From Baylisascaris procyonis (lineage: Eukaryota > Nematoda > Chromadorea > Rhabditida > Ascarididae), in the NCBI GenBank assembly GCA_037389465.1, contig JAZARR010000204.1, forward strand, positions 1,197,001 to 1,261,000: a DNA stretch of 64,000 bases, in the 5' to 3' direction. How positions within the stretch are numbered: the stretch's first letter is position 1; every line of letters starts with the position of its first letter. The position numbers and the translations under genes are program-made. Below, piece by piece: positions 13,550-26,400 of the stretch. The notes under the pieces are model-generated. The model did no database searches and had not been told where the DNA came from. It worked only from the letters and a program-made list of their open reading frames with translations.

Positions 13550-15224
13550 TATTAATATCAAATCAATCCATTGTCGAAAATTATATACACAAACGATTCA
13601 CTTCCTTCATTGTTGTGAGTTCGTAATTAAAATTGAGTGCGTATTCGTGACAATCTCATATATATGCCAATTACAGTTTTTCATTGAATCGCTTCAAGAA
13701 CGATAGGTCATCGAATGAAAAAGATGACACCACTTTGAGATGTAAATAATGAAGGCAAACTTTGAAACGTATCCAACCTTCAAAAAGTCATTTAAAAATT
13801 TAGTTTTTTTCAACGATTATAAATTTTTAATTCAAAATTCAATTAAATCGAAAGAAACGATCAATTCAGAAAATTTTTAAAAAAGTTCAAAATTTTAAAA
13901 AATTCAATTGAAAAGAAGCGATAAATTTATTCGAAATATTAAGAAATATTTTCGGGTAAAATACCATTAAATCGATTTCAGCGAGAGTTTTCATAGAAAA
14001 TTGGTGAATAAATAAATCAGATTTTCTTTGAAAAGAATTTTCCATATTTAATCCATCCATAAAAAGGTAAATCTAAAATGTCCATTAAATTTAACGTTTC
14101 TCTTAATCTATTTGCAAATCATTAGGACCCTCATATTGCTCGCCTATATTCTAAAATATCTAAAATTTAAATTCGCTCTTATTTTATGGTTTTTTTTTAA
14201 ATGTAATAATACTTTTTAAATATTTCACTATATAAAATTTGCGAAAAAGGCTTTTTATTCTGAAATTTTTTACGAAATTTATGAATTTATTCATTTCATA
14301 AAAATGAAACTTTTTCATGCAAGATTTTTTTTCGTAAAATTTTTCCAAGAAAAAATCATAAAATATATGTTGAAATAATAATAAATACTTCTTTATATTG
14401 CAATCGCTTATGTGGTACTAGGAAAAAATTAAAGCATATAATTTAGAACCCCTAAAAATGTCAATTTTTCCCAGCGATAAAAAGTAAAACAGCTTGAAAT
14501 TTTACATTTTTTACAGCCATGGTAGATGTGGCCAATTATATAGGTTTAGATATATCTTATAATCAAATCAAGAACTATTCCACTCATAGTGCTGAGTTAT
14601 CAATTCATCTATAGTACGTAGTGTTATCACCGATACCTTACGTTATCAATCCACTGATAACATAGAATATAACTTTATAAATCGGAGTATTTAGTATTTA
14701 TAAATAACATAGAACACTGATTGCATAAATCATTTTATAAATTTTATAAATATTATTTTATATCCTTAAAACAAAAATTTTTTTAACAACCAGGAAATAT
14801 TTGCATAAATGATTCACATTCAACACTTTCAACGAATGAACACTCAAAGTGACTATTTTATATGTAAATATAGAGAGCGTTTGTTTTTTTTTCGTTTCAT
14901 CCTCTCATATTTGTTTTCTATTTGACTAGATTCTTTAGCGTATAGAATTGTGTTTACTTTCGGCAAACGTTTAGTGGTGAGCCAATTGACTAGTAAATAT
15001 TCCTCGATCAAATGATGCATCCTTATTGCTAAGCATTTACTTTCCGTTCTCACTAGTCATTCTTATTTCCGTTTCACTTCCTAACCTCATCGTATAATTT
15101 CTTAGTGATTAAGCGGTTAAATTTCATTTGTAGAATATTCAAACCAGCCGACTGGTTTTATTGTGAATTCTTCAGTACTCCAACAATTCAACTATACTTC
15201 TAATCGTTCCGTCTAATCATCACA

Positions 15225-18200
15225 ATGCGACTTGATGATAAGCGAAATCGTGTAAGTTAAAAATTATTAGCAAGAGTTATTAGCTGAAAAGTAAATAAAA
15301 GCATAGATATTTTTTGGCAAAAAAAAATACGAAATTATATCATTTTATTTCCGCAGATTTGATTACTCTCAAAGAAAATTTGCATATTTAATTTTGGAGT
15401 TGATAGAACCTCAATTTTAACCATTTAGAGCTTTTCTTATCAGATGATTATCAGCTAGTTGATTAAAAATTTCCACTCACTGAGTAAAACTGTAGGGCTG
15501 AAATTGGAAGAAAGTCACGGAGTTCCATATTTTTCACCTGCTGGCTTTCATTTATAAGTTAATCTTCATCAGAATTTATTCCATTCCTAGCAGAAAGCGA
15601 TAGCTCCAACAACTCCGCTGGAAGCACTGACCAACGTTTCCACTGAAGATACTAGACGTTGAAGTTGAACGATATGTTTCATCAACCATTGCTGAGCTCT
15701 TTTATATCAGTATGAAAGATGTTTGTTCACAATTCATTTCAACCTATAAGATAACCGTATTTACTGGATAGGAAAGTACCACCTGGATCGTGCTATTGGA
15801 AGAAGCAATTGTTTTAAAAGGGATTTGATGGAACCATATTAGACAGTCAAGGGGATGAAGGGAGGAGAGAGAGGGGGACGGGGAATGGGGAAGACAAAGA
15901 ATCTAAATATCCTTATAGACTAGAAAAAATCTCAGATTTTTTTTTGCCTAATTTCTCATGCAAATTGTTTTTTATAGCATTTCGAGAAACTTGGTACCGA
16001 GGAATCACAAACAATCGAAACATTTGAGCGGAAAATTCATGGAACACCTGAAATCGAGGTTATCTAAATAATAATAATTTGTTAATTAATTAACTTTTGA
16101 ATTTAATTTTTGAAAAAAGACAACAAAATCAGTTTTTCAGTTTCATTTCTGATGATTTTTTTCTTGATTTCTTAATCCATTGATATTTTTCTTAGCCGAT
16201 TGATATGTTGTTATCAGTGTTGTTAGACTTTTTATCATTACGTCAGCTATTCTGGTAAGTTTCTTCATTTGTTATCTTATCAGTAAGATTATTGAAATAA
16301 TTTAGGGAAATTTGCTAGGAGAACGGAACATAAATTTTTTCAAAAATTGCAAAAATTTTTGATTATTTTCGCATAAAAAACTTTTTAAAATATCTGCTTT
16401 TCTCTTCGGCATCACAAATCACCACCGTGTAGTTCGTGTTGTTTAAAAAAAAATACTCTTTGTTAAGAAGATATTTTGGTTTTCAATCGCATAGTATGAT
16501 GACCAGGGTCGTCGAGGAGCTGAACCCGCAATGTTCCATTTGCCGAATGAACGCTCTGTCACTGAGCTATTGCATCTTACCTCGAGTTTTGATGGTAGCT
16601 CCAGTTCTCGATCTCAACATTTCTATAATTTAAAAACAACTAAAATCCATTCGAAAATTTAAATGAATGCACGATGAGTGAATTCTTCCATTACTAATAT
16701 CTACATTACAGCTATTAAACTTACATGCAAATGAAAATATTTAAATAATTATTACAGCCTCAACGCCATTACTCTTATAATACATACACTGAACGACGTA
16801 CATATGGTCGTGATGAAAATGGCGAAATTGTTGTCAGAATCGAGAAAGATGTTCGTGTATTTCCGGTTTTTTTTTGTAATTTATGTTCATTTCAATAGTT
16901 AGAGAGAGGAGGGGTATTCATGTAAAACTTTTTTTTGATGTATATAAACAAACTTTGAAGACATGAATTCCAACTTGATTGATGCATTAGTTGGGTTGCA
17001 TGAGCGGGTAATCAACACCTATTGTTCGGTTAACTTCCGGTTCCATTCCATTCGTTGAAGATTGCATAGGAAATGATAAAGTATGTATCCTCAAATTAAA
17101 TTGACGCTTATTGCGCTGAAAATTTACAGGTATAAATGCAACTTTTGGCAGCAATCACAAGCATAAATGAAATAGTGATTTAGTACTTTATATTATTGGT
17201 TCTATTTTTTCTTATTTTTAATTGTTTTCACTTTTTTTTGCAAATCCCTCAAAAAAGATTTCATAAAATTCATTTTAAAAAATTCATAAATTCATAAAAT
17301 CAAAGAATTCATAAAATCAAGAGAAACAATTAAATGGCGCAAAATATCTGAATATATTTCCTATACGATAATTCCTTACTACTATCGTCGAACTATTCGT
17401 ATTAAACAACGATCGTTGAGCACAAATTGTTTTCGCATATATTGTTAGTGGCTATTTCCTCTAAAACACATTCTTTAGAATCCATTCAACGTTAAGAATA
17501 AACATCTTTTTTGTGAAGTGTTTTATTGGTGGCATATCGCATAGGCTAGTGGATGGTTGTTTTTTTTGCTAGAAGCGAGCAGTTTAATGGCTTAACGATT
17601 CACCATCGAGTTTCTGGATTAGTAAAAGTGGCGTTATTATATTTACTTGTGTATACTGTAAGGGAATTGAAGTGGAATGCATGAACAACACTCCGCATAG
17701 ACATTTCGCAAACATAAGTAAGTATACATTAGCGTTCGCACATTGTAAATAAATGTTCTTCAAAAAGAAGGTGTGTTCATTCATCTTACGCCCCTTTTTC
17801 TATCCTTTTTCTTCGTTAATATTAATCGATATGCGACATTTATGGCATATTTGGATTTATGGATTTATGGATTTATGAATCCTGGAGGATATCTGTATTA
17901 AAGTAAATGAATTACATCGGATGCTATGTTTGGAGGAAAATTTACTAGATGGATTGAGAATCTGAAGTATGAGATTAAGAATCTAAAGTCTAACATTAAG
18001 AACCTGAAGTCTGCCATTAGGAATCTGAAGTATGACATTAAGAACCTGAGGTATGGCATTAAGATTCTGAAGCCTAACATTAAGAACCTGAAGTCTGACA
18101 TCAAGGAAGTCTGGCATTAAGAGCCTGAAGTATGACATTAAGAACCTGAAATAATTGCATATTATCGATCTAATAAGCGCATCTACAAATTGCAACTATT

Positions 18201-20646
18201 ATAACAAATAATCTATGCAAATTACTCTTTTTTTTTAAATAAAATCAACTAATGGAAATTTTCGAGTTTAAAATTATTCTATCTGATCGTAAGTTGAATT
18301 TTTTACAGCTATTTTCTATCTTTAAAAAAAATAGTTTAAAAAATAATTTAAAAATAGCTTATTGAATTTTACGCAATATCAAATTATAAAAAACTAGTTT
18401 ATTATATTCTAACAATGAATGATACCTATGTATTGTACAATATTGGATGAAAAAAAAACCAATAAATTAGCAGCATTGAACGTATTCATAGCTAATCACC
18501 TAAAAAATTTTCTGAATTTGATTTTTTTTTCTAAATTTGAATCGACTTTTGAACTTTTCTGAAAAATTTTCTGAATAGCCGATAGATCATTGATCTTTTC
18601 ATTGATCATATTGATTGACAGTAGTATAGAGCGGGATAAAAGGCTCGTCAAAAAATGACTAGGCAAATTCAATGGAGTATGCCAGAAGACAACTCTACCG
18701 TTAGAATCTCAAACCTTTGAAATATATAATTTTCTCGAAGACTTTTCAAAAAGTGATCTATAATTTGCCTTCTAGTCGATGAACGATCATCGTCCTCCAT
18801 TGCTAAGATTTAAAATATATATGAGTAACATAATAGAAAAAAAAATCAAAAATAATTCTATCAATAAATGATATTTATAAAATAAAGTATAATTATTGTT
18901 GAATTATTTCACATTCATATTTTATTAAGTAAAAATTGATGAAATCTTTAAAAAAAAAAAAACTTATTGTGCACATTATCTGTGCACAAAACGTTAGTCG
19001 AATGATTAGACAGCTGTATTCCATATTGATCTCTATAGTCATCGCTTTACGCTTCATCATAAACGATTATGGGTGGATTATGCTTTCGTTCAAAGGTGCT
19101 CGTAGCTTCATATCGCTTCTTTTCATCGATTTTCTGGAAAATTTTTCCCGAAGTTTTTACTCTTTTTGGAAAATTTTTCCCGAGGTTTTTATTCTTTTCT
19201 GGAAGATTTTCCGGAAGTTTTAACTCCGATGAAATTTTTGAGGAATCAAATTAGTCAACTAATAAAATTTTTATTGAATTTTAAATATTTTAAGCTGTTG
19301 CTTTGTAGTTTTGAATATTTGTAAGAATTTATACGGGATTCTCGATTTCAACAATTTCAAATTTTCATAATTTGCAATAATATTAGAATTTTTAAATCAA
19401 TTTTTAATTGTTGAGCATTTCATTTGATTTACTTTTCTCTTATATTTCAGATGAGAATTTAACAAAATTCTTTATGAACGGGAGTAATTAAATAAGTTCA
19501 TTCTCTTAATTGCAATGTTCTATGTGTCGGTTTTTCTTTAGCCAAAGGATCCGGTACGTCCGGCAACACCGGTTCGTCCGGTAACGCCGGTCGGTGATAT
19601 TCCACAAGAGCATTATATCAAAGCTATAGAGCCATTCGACACGCTACCGCTTAGTATTCCCCGTATCGACATTCGCAAAAACGATGGCTCAAAAGCATCG
19701 AATAGTCCACACAGCTTTTCCTCATATAATGGTACTTATTTTACTCTATTATTTTATTTTTTAGGAATTATTTTCAAAATAAACAATTGAAATGATATTA
19801 AGAGAATAGTTCGAATGTTACATACGAAGAATGCAAAAGATAGGAAAATGCGCCATAGAATCCAGCACAATCCGTGCTTTTTGCAATTTTATTCGTTATA
19901 AGCAAATTAATTAGCAGATGCTTGAAGAAAAACCCGGCAATATTTAAGTATAAGTCTTTCGCCAAACTGATTACTTATAGAGATAGGGCATTTTTGTTTT
20001 ATTGATCATAAAAGCCTCATCCTTTATTCGTTTGCTGTCAAGTTTTATAAATTTACTCTACGAAACAGCATTGTGACTACGTCATGTCTGTCTGTGTCTG
20101 CCTGTTTGTTTGTCTGTGTTGTGATTTTAAATCAGCAACCACTGAAAATAGAGTTGCAAAATTTGGCGAGCATAATGCACGGTAATATTTCCATGCATTC
20201 AACGTCACCTGTAAATGAACAGCTTTTATTGGATGACAAACGAAACTCACCCCCTCCCGCATTCCTGATAAACGAGGATAAAAGGTCTATATCCCATACT
20301 CAAGAGGTGGAGGGGGATATCACCCTAACCTCACAAGCTATTTGTGCCCGCAATAAATTGCATCATTTCAGATCAGATTTCGCCTCGTTCAGGAGTCTCT
20401 TTCGAGCAAAGGAGTACACGATCCGCTCGTTCTGCACCGATTAGTCCTCGTCAAGTCACCAATACTTCCGCGATCCCAATGAAAAAGGTGACGCGTAAAA
20501 GTCGTTGGGTATCTGTTCATGATGGTCGTCCAGTGAGTCCGTTCGTCGAAACGGTCACATACGAACCCAAATATCCGACTATGGATCGTAATTACTACGA
20601 ACGCACACATCTCAGCCCCGACAGTATCATAAAAAAGTATCTTTAA
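15225..20646 (+). CDS. Unrecognised basic Pro/Ser-rich protein, 221 aa
   Basis: I do not recognise this gene. Exons 15225-15251, 15978-16058, 16758-16850, 19542-19731 and 20372-20646 join in phase to 221 residues. There is no signal peptide and no membrane segment. The middle carries a short repeat (RPATPVRPVTPVGD); the second half is rich in Ser, Arg and Pro with SP/TP-like sites (SPRSG, SAPISPRQV) and ends in SPDSIIKKYL. The composition suggests an intrinsically disordered, possibly phosphorylated cytoplasmic or nuclear protein; this is inference. A TTCTTCAG acceptor ends about 49 nt before the ATG, fitting trans-splicing or an upstream non-coding exon. The 2.7-kb intron 3 holds a heptad-encoding minisatellite. 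The first two exons are short and least certain; the last two are strong. Confidence 0.6.
16501..16576 (-). repeat. tRNA-like sequence, probable SINE head or pseudo-tRNA
   Basis: Read on the minus strand it shows an A-box-like TAGCTCAGTGACAGAGCG and a B-box-like GGGTTCAGCTCC about 30 nt later, with a possible five-pair anticodon stem and GGC in the anticodon position. The base before it is C instead of the invariant T33, and neither the acceptor nor the T stem pairs well. A working tRNA is therefore unlikely. It lies in an intron of the 15.2-20.6 kb gene, antisense to it. Confidence 0.45.
17950..18150 (+). repeat. 21-bp minisatellite encoding a coiled-coil heptad
   Basis: About nine degenerate copies of a 21-bp unit (ACATTAAGAACCTGAAGTCTG). 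The plus-strand frame 17926-18120 reads seven-residue units such as IKNLKSN, IKNLKSA, IRNLKYD and IKILKPN, with Ile and Leu at the a and d positions. The seventh and eighth units carry a 5-nt deletion that breaks the frame. It lies in an intron of the 15.2-20.6 kb gene, without flanking phase-compatible splice sites that I could confirm. Confidence 0.9.
19130..19222. repeat. Intronic tandem repeat, about 33 bp, 3 copies
   Basis: Three diverged copies of a unit containing TGGAAAATTTTTCCCGAAG followed by TTTTTACTC-like sequence. Each core is a near palindrome (GGAAAATTTTTCC). It lies in intron 3 of the unrecognised gene. Confidence 0.75.
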
Positions 20647-23417
20647 CCATTCATATAACCGTTATTGGTGTTATGGGAAGGGGAGGAAAAGGAGAGGGGC
20701 CGCAGATGACCCGACCTGTTTCCGCGACGACAGTCATCTAGCCTTTTCTATGATGCACTTTTACATATTTGCATATATGAGGCGCGCTATCGTAATATCG
20801 TCTCTGTGCTTTGCATACGCTTAACTCGGAAAGCACTAAAGCTTGGATTAGGAAATACGGTAATCATTCTATAAAGTACGGTAATCATTCTGTAACCGAA
20901 TACGACATAACTTCCTGCAGAGTATTTCACGTTGTAATTTGCATATTAAGGTTTACCGTTTAAAAATTAAAGATATGAAGGTATGAAGGTGAAAAGTTTA
21001 GTAATTAGAGATCACCAATGGATTTAAAAGTGCCGAAAAATTCGAATATACTTAAAACAACGGTTGAATTCTCATTTAACATCGATTAGCTCGTAGAAAA
21101 ATGAATCTTTCTTGGATTTCTATAGGCATCGAATCAATTGAAATCTGATGGTATTAGTCTTACATATTTTATTTATTGGCCATTTTTATTGATCAATAAT
21201 TTTTAACGATTAGTGCAATATATTTACCGGTGGTTACATATTGGCTATAAGCATTTATCGCATATAACCGGACCACCTATTGCAGTAATTTTATTTATTA
21301 TTGGCTAAACATGAAATCGGTTGGTCAAGTATGTGAGATCAAAAGCGTGTATCATGATGGCTCTACCTTTACTCTTCATCACCTATTCCTATACATAAAA
21401 TTTAGAGTGATAGGAAAGGATATGTTCAGCATTTTGCACTAGCTGTAATATTCAAATAGCACATATATTTCCTGCTTTACATTCCTCATGCAACATTTTG
21501 CATGAACGCTAATAGTGCAACGATTTTGCAAATACCTTGCAATTATGCAAATATGTCATTTCATTAGCCGATTCGTTCTTTTTTCTTAATTATATAGATG
21601 ATAGCACTTATATAAAAGAGTATTAATTCGAATTAAATCGACCGATCACCTATTGAAATCCCTCCCATCTTCAATTACTTCTATATTTTCTAGTGATTAG
21701 CATTTATTACTACTTAAAATTATTTGTAACTTCTTCGTTTTACAAATTAAAGAATGCGAAAATTTCAAAAAAAAGTCGAATTTATTATCGATTTTTCAGC
21801 TTTTTTTCCCTATATTTTTCTAGCAATCAACATTTTTCCATTGGTGATTAATAAATATCATATATTTAAGCAAACAAGTGTCTTACTATGATGATGATCG
21901 ATATGCGCAACGTCCACACTATTCAAATAATAGTAGATATATTGATGAATGTGCTTATATCGTCGAGAATCCTCTCTATCGAGATTAAGTGAAACGCTTA
22001 AATGAGTGATTTGTTTATATGTGATTCTTTTTTTTTTTTTTTTATTAACAAAGGATGGCTCTATTGGCAATCCGTCAGAACGGTGGTGTTTCATTACTCG
22101 ACTGTACTTTACCTTTTTTCCGGGCTTCAGGTACGCTAACTAAACCATAAGACACCTCAGACAACGGACAATAGAATCAAGGATGCGTGGTCCGGTAGAG
22201 CCGTACAACGAATCCGGATCAGGTGGGGTGGTCGCATATTCTAGTCATTAACCGTAAATACTACCTTGCATATGATTCATTTGAATCCTGAAGGAATACC
22301 ACCTTTTTCTCCCAAAATAAACCTATCTAGGTGAACCACTCCAACTATCCGTATTGATGTTATAACGAAAACAATTTTTTTTTAAATTCTTTTATATTAA
22401 ATTTTAATATTCAATGATTGTATGTGAATTTCTTTTTCAAACGAAATTAATTTCTTTCAAATAATATTGTCTCGAATATTTCGTTTTCCAGTTATTAATT
22501 CACTCTTGTCGATAAAATACTTTTTTATGCAAATTTTTTTTCTGTCGATATTATACGAAAATTTACATATTTCATTGTTCGCTCAATTTTATAAAAATAT
22601 AAAATTGTTAAACGAATATTATAAAAATATAAATAAGAAGGCTGCATTTCTTCTCTGTAGAAATATATTGATCATCTTCAGTGCTGTAATATCTCGAAGT
22701 TCACATAAAGCATTTCGTCTCTTTATAAATATCAGTTCAACCATAATCTCCACCTTTACCTCAACCTCAACCTCAACCTCAACCTCAGTCTCAGCCTGAA
22801 CTCAATCTCAACCATGCCATGCAATGTATACAAAAAACTGCTTCCAAAAAACGATGCATTAACAAAAATAATAAAAGAAGAGAATAGCCATAATTTCCGT
22901 TAATCAAACTTCCCCAAAGAGTAGTGCGAAGAATACAATCGCTTTTTAAAAACACTGCATAGGAAACTGTTTTCAAAAGCAAAACAATTTCTGCGGAATT
23001 CATATAAACAAGAATGTGATATAAATGTAAAACAAAACATCAGTGAAAATAAAATGCGAGTAAAGAGTTCAACAATAAGGTGGAAGGAATTCTTTGCCTC
23101 TTTCTTTCAAATACCACTTACCATTTATCTCTCTCTCTTTCACAATATTTTATAAACGATTGAATGCATATAGCTATCAAATGAAAACTGTAATGAATAA
23201 GAAGTAATAGTATTGGAAGCATCTCGCATTTAAATTTTCGAGAAATGCATCCATATATTATCCAAAAATGCGATCAAAAATCAACGCTGAAAAACCCTCT
23301 CTAAGAACTCTAAGAATTTAGCCAAATATGACCCTTCCCCTCCCTCCCAATATTTCATAAGAAACGATACCAAATCGCATCATTCTACAAAGTATCAGCG
23401 TACAAATATGTCAGGAT
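20647..23417. other. Intergenic between convergent genes
   Basis: The unrecognised gene ends at 20646 (+) and CWC25 ends at 23418 (-). The interval is AT-rich with no coding signal that I trust. A GC-richer patch at about 22130-22330 has no recognised content. A (CTCAAC)n run sits at about 22752-22790. Confidence 0.5.
22752..22790. repeat. CTCAAC hexanucleotide microsatellite
   Basis: Five to six tandem CTCAAC units, decaying into CTCAGT and CTCAGC units at the 3' end. Confidence 0.8.
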
Positions 23418-26400
23418 CTACCGTCGAACTGCGAATTTCTCCTCCATATAACCATGTGATCGTTGCAATCCTTGTCGATGACTGCTTAATTGTCGTTCAA
23501 CTGTCATCGACGATGCTGCACTATTCAACATTGGCCTTAAATTATCAAAATTTATTTGTACGGTGAAAATAAAACTATTTTTCATCAAATAACAGCAAAT
23601 GAGTCAAAATGGAGAATCGTAAAACGGGATAAGTAGGGAGAGGGAAGGTAGGGGAAGCAACCCCCTCACCGAGTGCCCCATCCATAAAACAAAAAACCCA
23701 AACGATATCATCACAGCTTAAAATTTATGTTCGCCACTACCCATACACATGGGCATCTATTTTCGCTAGAACCTTCCTTTCCACCTTATTAAATAAAAAC
23801 TGAATTAAATAGAAACTTTGCCTGAGAATGTAACATAAAAATTAGACATCCCAGGGCTTCTATTCAAATGGATACTGTATATGCATTCGTGCATATACAA
23901 AAGACTTAAGTTTATAAGATTAGTTGCTCGCAATCCTATCACTTTAAATGAACATCGGAATTTTACCTAATGAAGTCAGCAGCCTTAGCGTGCTCTTCTT
24001 TATGTTCGACCTCATCGAGTTGTTTAGCTCGAGTAACGTTTTTCGTGCGTACCGCATCTCTCCACTGCGCATTTCTAACCATCTCTTGCCTTTTCGCTTC
24101 CATCTCTTCTTGTGTCAACTTTCGTCGCGCTTCTCTCTGTAAACTTTATGCTCGTTATAAATTAAAATAGAAGCGCAACTTATAGACAAAAATTTCAAAG
24201 CTGATTATTTTATAGCCAAGAAGTCCCGATTATAGCCAAGAACATATGGCGCAAATGACTTATTGCTTTGAGTTGCAAGTTTACTTAGATATGCTCTTGA
24301 AGTTTATATGCGATAACATTGTATATTATTCAATGATTCATAGAGAAAACATAAAGGACATAGCTAACCTCCGCGACTAAAGTGACGAGTTCAATATGAA
24401 CCAAATAAGCTCAAACATTTAGCACAGATAAAACCTGTGTAGCTACTGATTAAATACAACAACATAGACAGACATGAAGAACATTCCTTCAAATAATGTT
24501 GTAATGGTGCGTAATACAGCCTTTTCAAGAGTTACAATGCGCACTCCCTAAGATAAAACAGCACCAATTGAGGCTACTTGATATCGAGCCAAACATCCAC
24601 AAATTACGAGAAACCCTTGAAATATTACGGCCAAGCGCATATACAAAGATGAGAGAACAAGCAAAGAATCTCGGAAAAAACTCGACGAATGACCGAAAAT
24701 GGTCCCTATCCTCCTTCCTGACGGGACTCATAAAATAAACGAATTGGATGGTGTTCTATACATCCTATCACAAACTGGTGAACTGAAAACGTCATGCAAT
24801 ACATAACCTTTGAAGACAAAAATTATCAGAACCATATCAATGGGGTCGGTTGTTTTCAATTTTTTGAAAGAACATATTCTCGAGGCAGAAATGTTTTATC
24901 TACTCCCCCCTTCCTACCTGCGAATATGTCCCTAATAAGCTCTGAAGGCATCTACAAAACTTGCTCTCCTATGTTAGGCCGTGATCTACGAGTGATGACG
25001 ATCGTAACTGCTAAAAAATTTCGTCGTATTGCAAATTCTTCATAAAAAGAGTTTGAAGGGCCGAAATTTATTCCTTTCTAGAAAACTTCAACTTTCTCCC
25101 CTCTCTTTTTAGTTTATTTCATTTTTCAGCCCGACTCTCTGAAGTTTTTAAGTTACAAATTAATCAAGACAGATACCTTGTAAGGTTCAACGGTGGTTTT
25201 GAAGCGTGCCAACTCATACGGATTATTTATGTGCTTTTCCGCGTCGCCTTTTTCCTTCTTCTTCACTCCAACTAGACCATAACCTTCAAATCGCGAATGC
25301 TTTTCTTCCTCTTCATCATGAAATGATCTTCTTGGTGAAGGCGACTTCGACGATCCTGAACTTGATGTATCGTCCTGAAAATAAATAATTTACATGTCTC
25401 ATCGAAAAATATGTAAATCGGAGGAAAGCACTTGAAAAAAAAAAAAAACAAAATAACTTCAGTGAAAGCTAAAAATTGACTGTTCTAATGGTCCATAAGG
25501 AGTGTAAAATAACGCAATTAAGCACTGCTTCTAATTTACTCTGCCCTAATATACGCAGGTTTACCTCCTCAACTCTGTAATCTTGGTCATTACTTCCGAC
25601 TAAAATTTACAGCGCCCACTAATCAGAAATTTGTTAAGACAACATTTTGGTAAGCGAAATTGAAAATAAACAAATAAATAAATAGCCAATTAAATACATA
25701 ATATGAAGCTTAATTCGTTAACTTTTATTCACAGTATTCTTACTATATTTCAAAATACCTCTCTAATCTTCGCCTACCTATTAGTACATTTTAGTGTTGA
25801 AACTGCACCTCCAAAGTTAATGACTTCAGGAAAACAATAAAGTAGAATAAAATTAAAAACTCACTGCTATTTTGTTTATTTCGACCTTAGCGTGATAAGT
25901 GTGATAAAGAATGATAAGAAAAAGATAAAAATAGAGTAAGGAAAGAGTAACCAAAGGACAAATTCTCTAGGAAGAAAAGATTTCAGACTATGAAAGTTTC
26001 GACGATTTTTTTTCAGCGAAACGTCTGAAAAAAAATCATCAAAAAATTCACTGAAACATAGAAGCATAAGACGCATCCCTTTCTTCATTTTTACAGCTTA
26101 AAAAGCCAACATTATTAAATATTAGTGAATAAAATCTTCTCGACTTCAACTTTCACTTCAATAACATGCTAATATGAGGCAACTTACATATTTTGGCCGC
26201 AAATTCTCGGGGATATGTGAGTCGAGTTGACGTTCTCTCTCAGCCGAAGAATTGTGTACCACCTGAATAGCAAAGAAGCTTGAAGTTACAACCTCATAAT
26301 CTCCAACATTACTAAGCCTTCCTCCTCCCACACCTCTTCATTTTATGCCATTAGATGCGGAGGTCCAGTTCGTGTCCTTAGCAACAAGTGCTATGAGCTG

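Larger units (their letters stand above)
11601..15224. other. Intergenic, 3.6 kb, divergent gene pair
   Basis: This lies between the 5' ends of the SXP gene (-) and the unrecognised gene (+), so both promoters should be here. It holds a small direct repeat at 13249-13322, an AATTA pentanucleotide run at about 13506-13549 and AT-rich filler. Minus-strand ORFs near 12203-12693 have no convincing protein character. No promoter motif can be named with confidence. Confidence 0.5.

Noticed and set aside
16193..16255. Possible extra exon (acceptor TTTTTCTTAG, PIDMLLSVLLDFLS, donor GGTAAG) in the 15.2-20.6 kb gene
   Set aside because: It ends in the wrong phase for the following exon.
20073..20343. 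Plus-strand ORF upstream of the last exon of the 15.2-kb gene
   Set aside because: It is in a different frame from the real exon, which starts at the TTTCAG acceptor at 20371.
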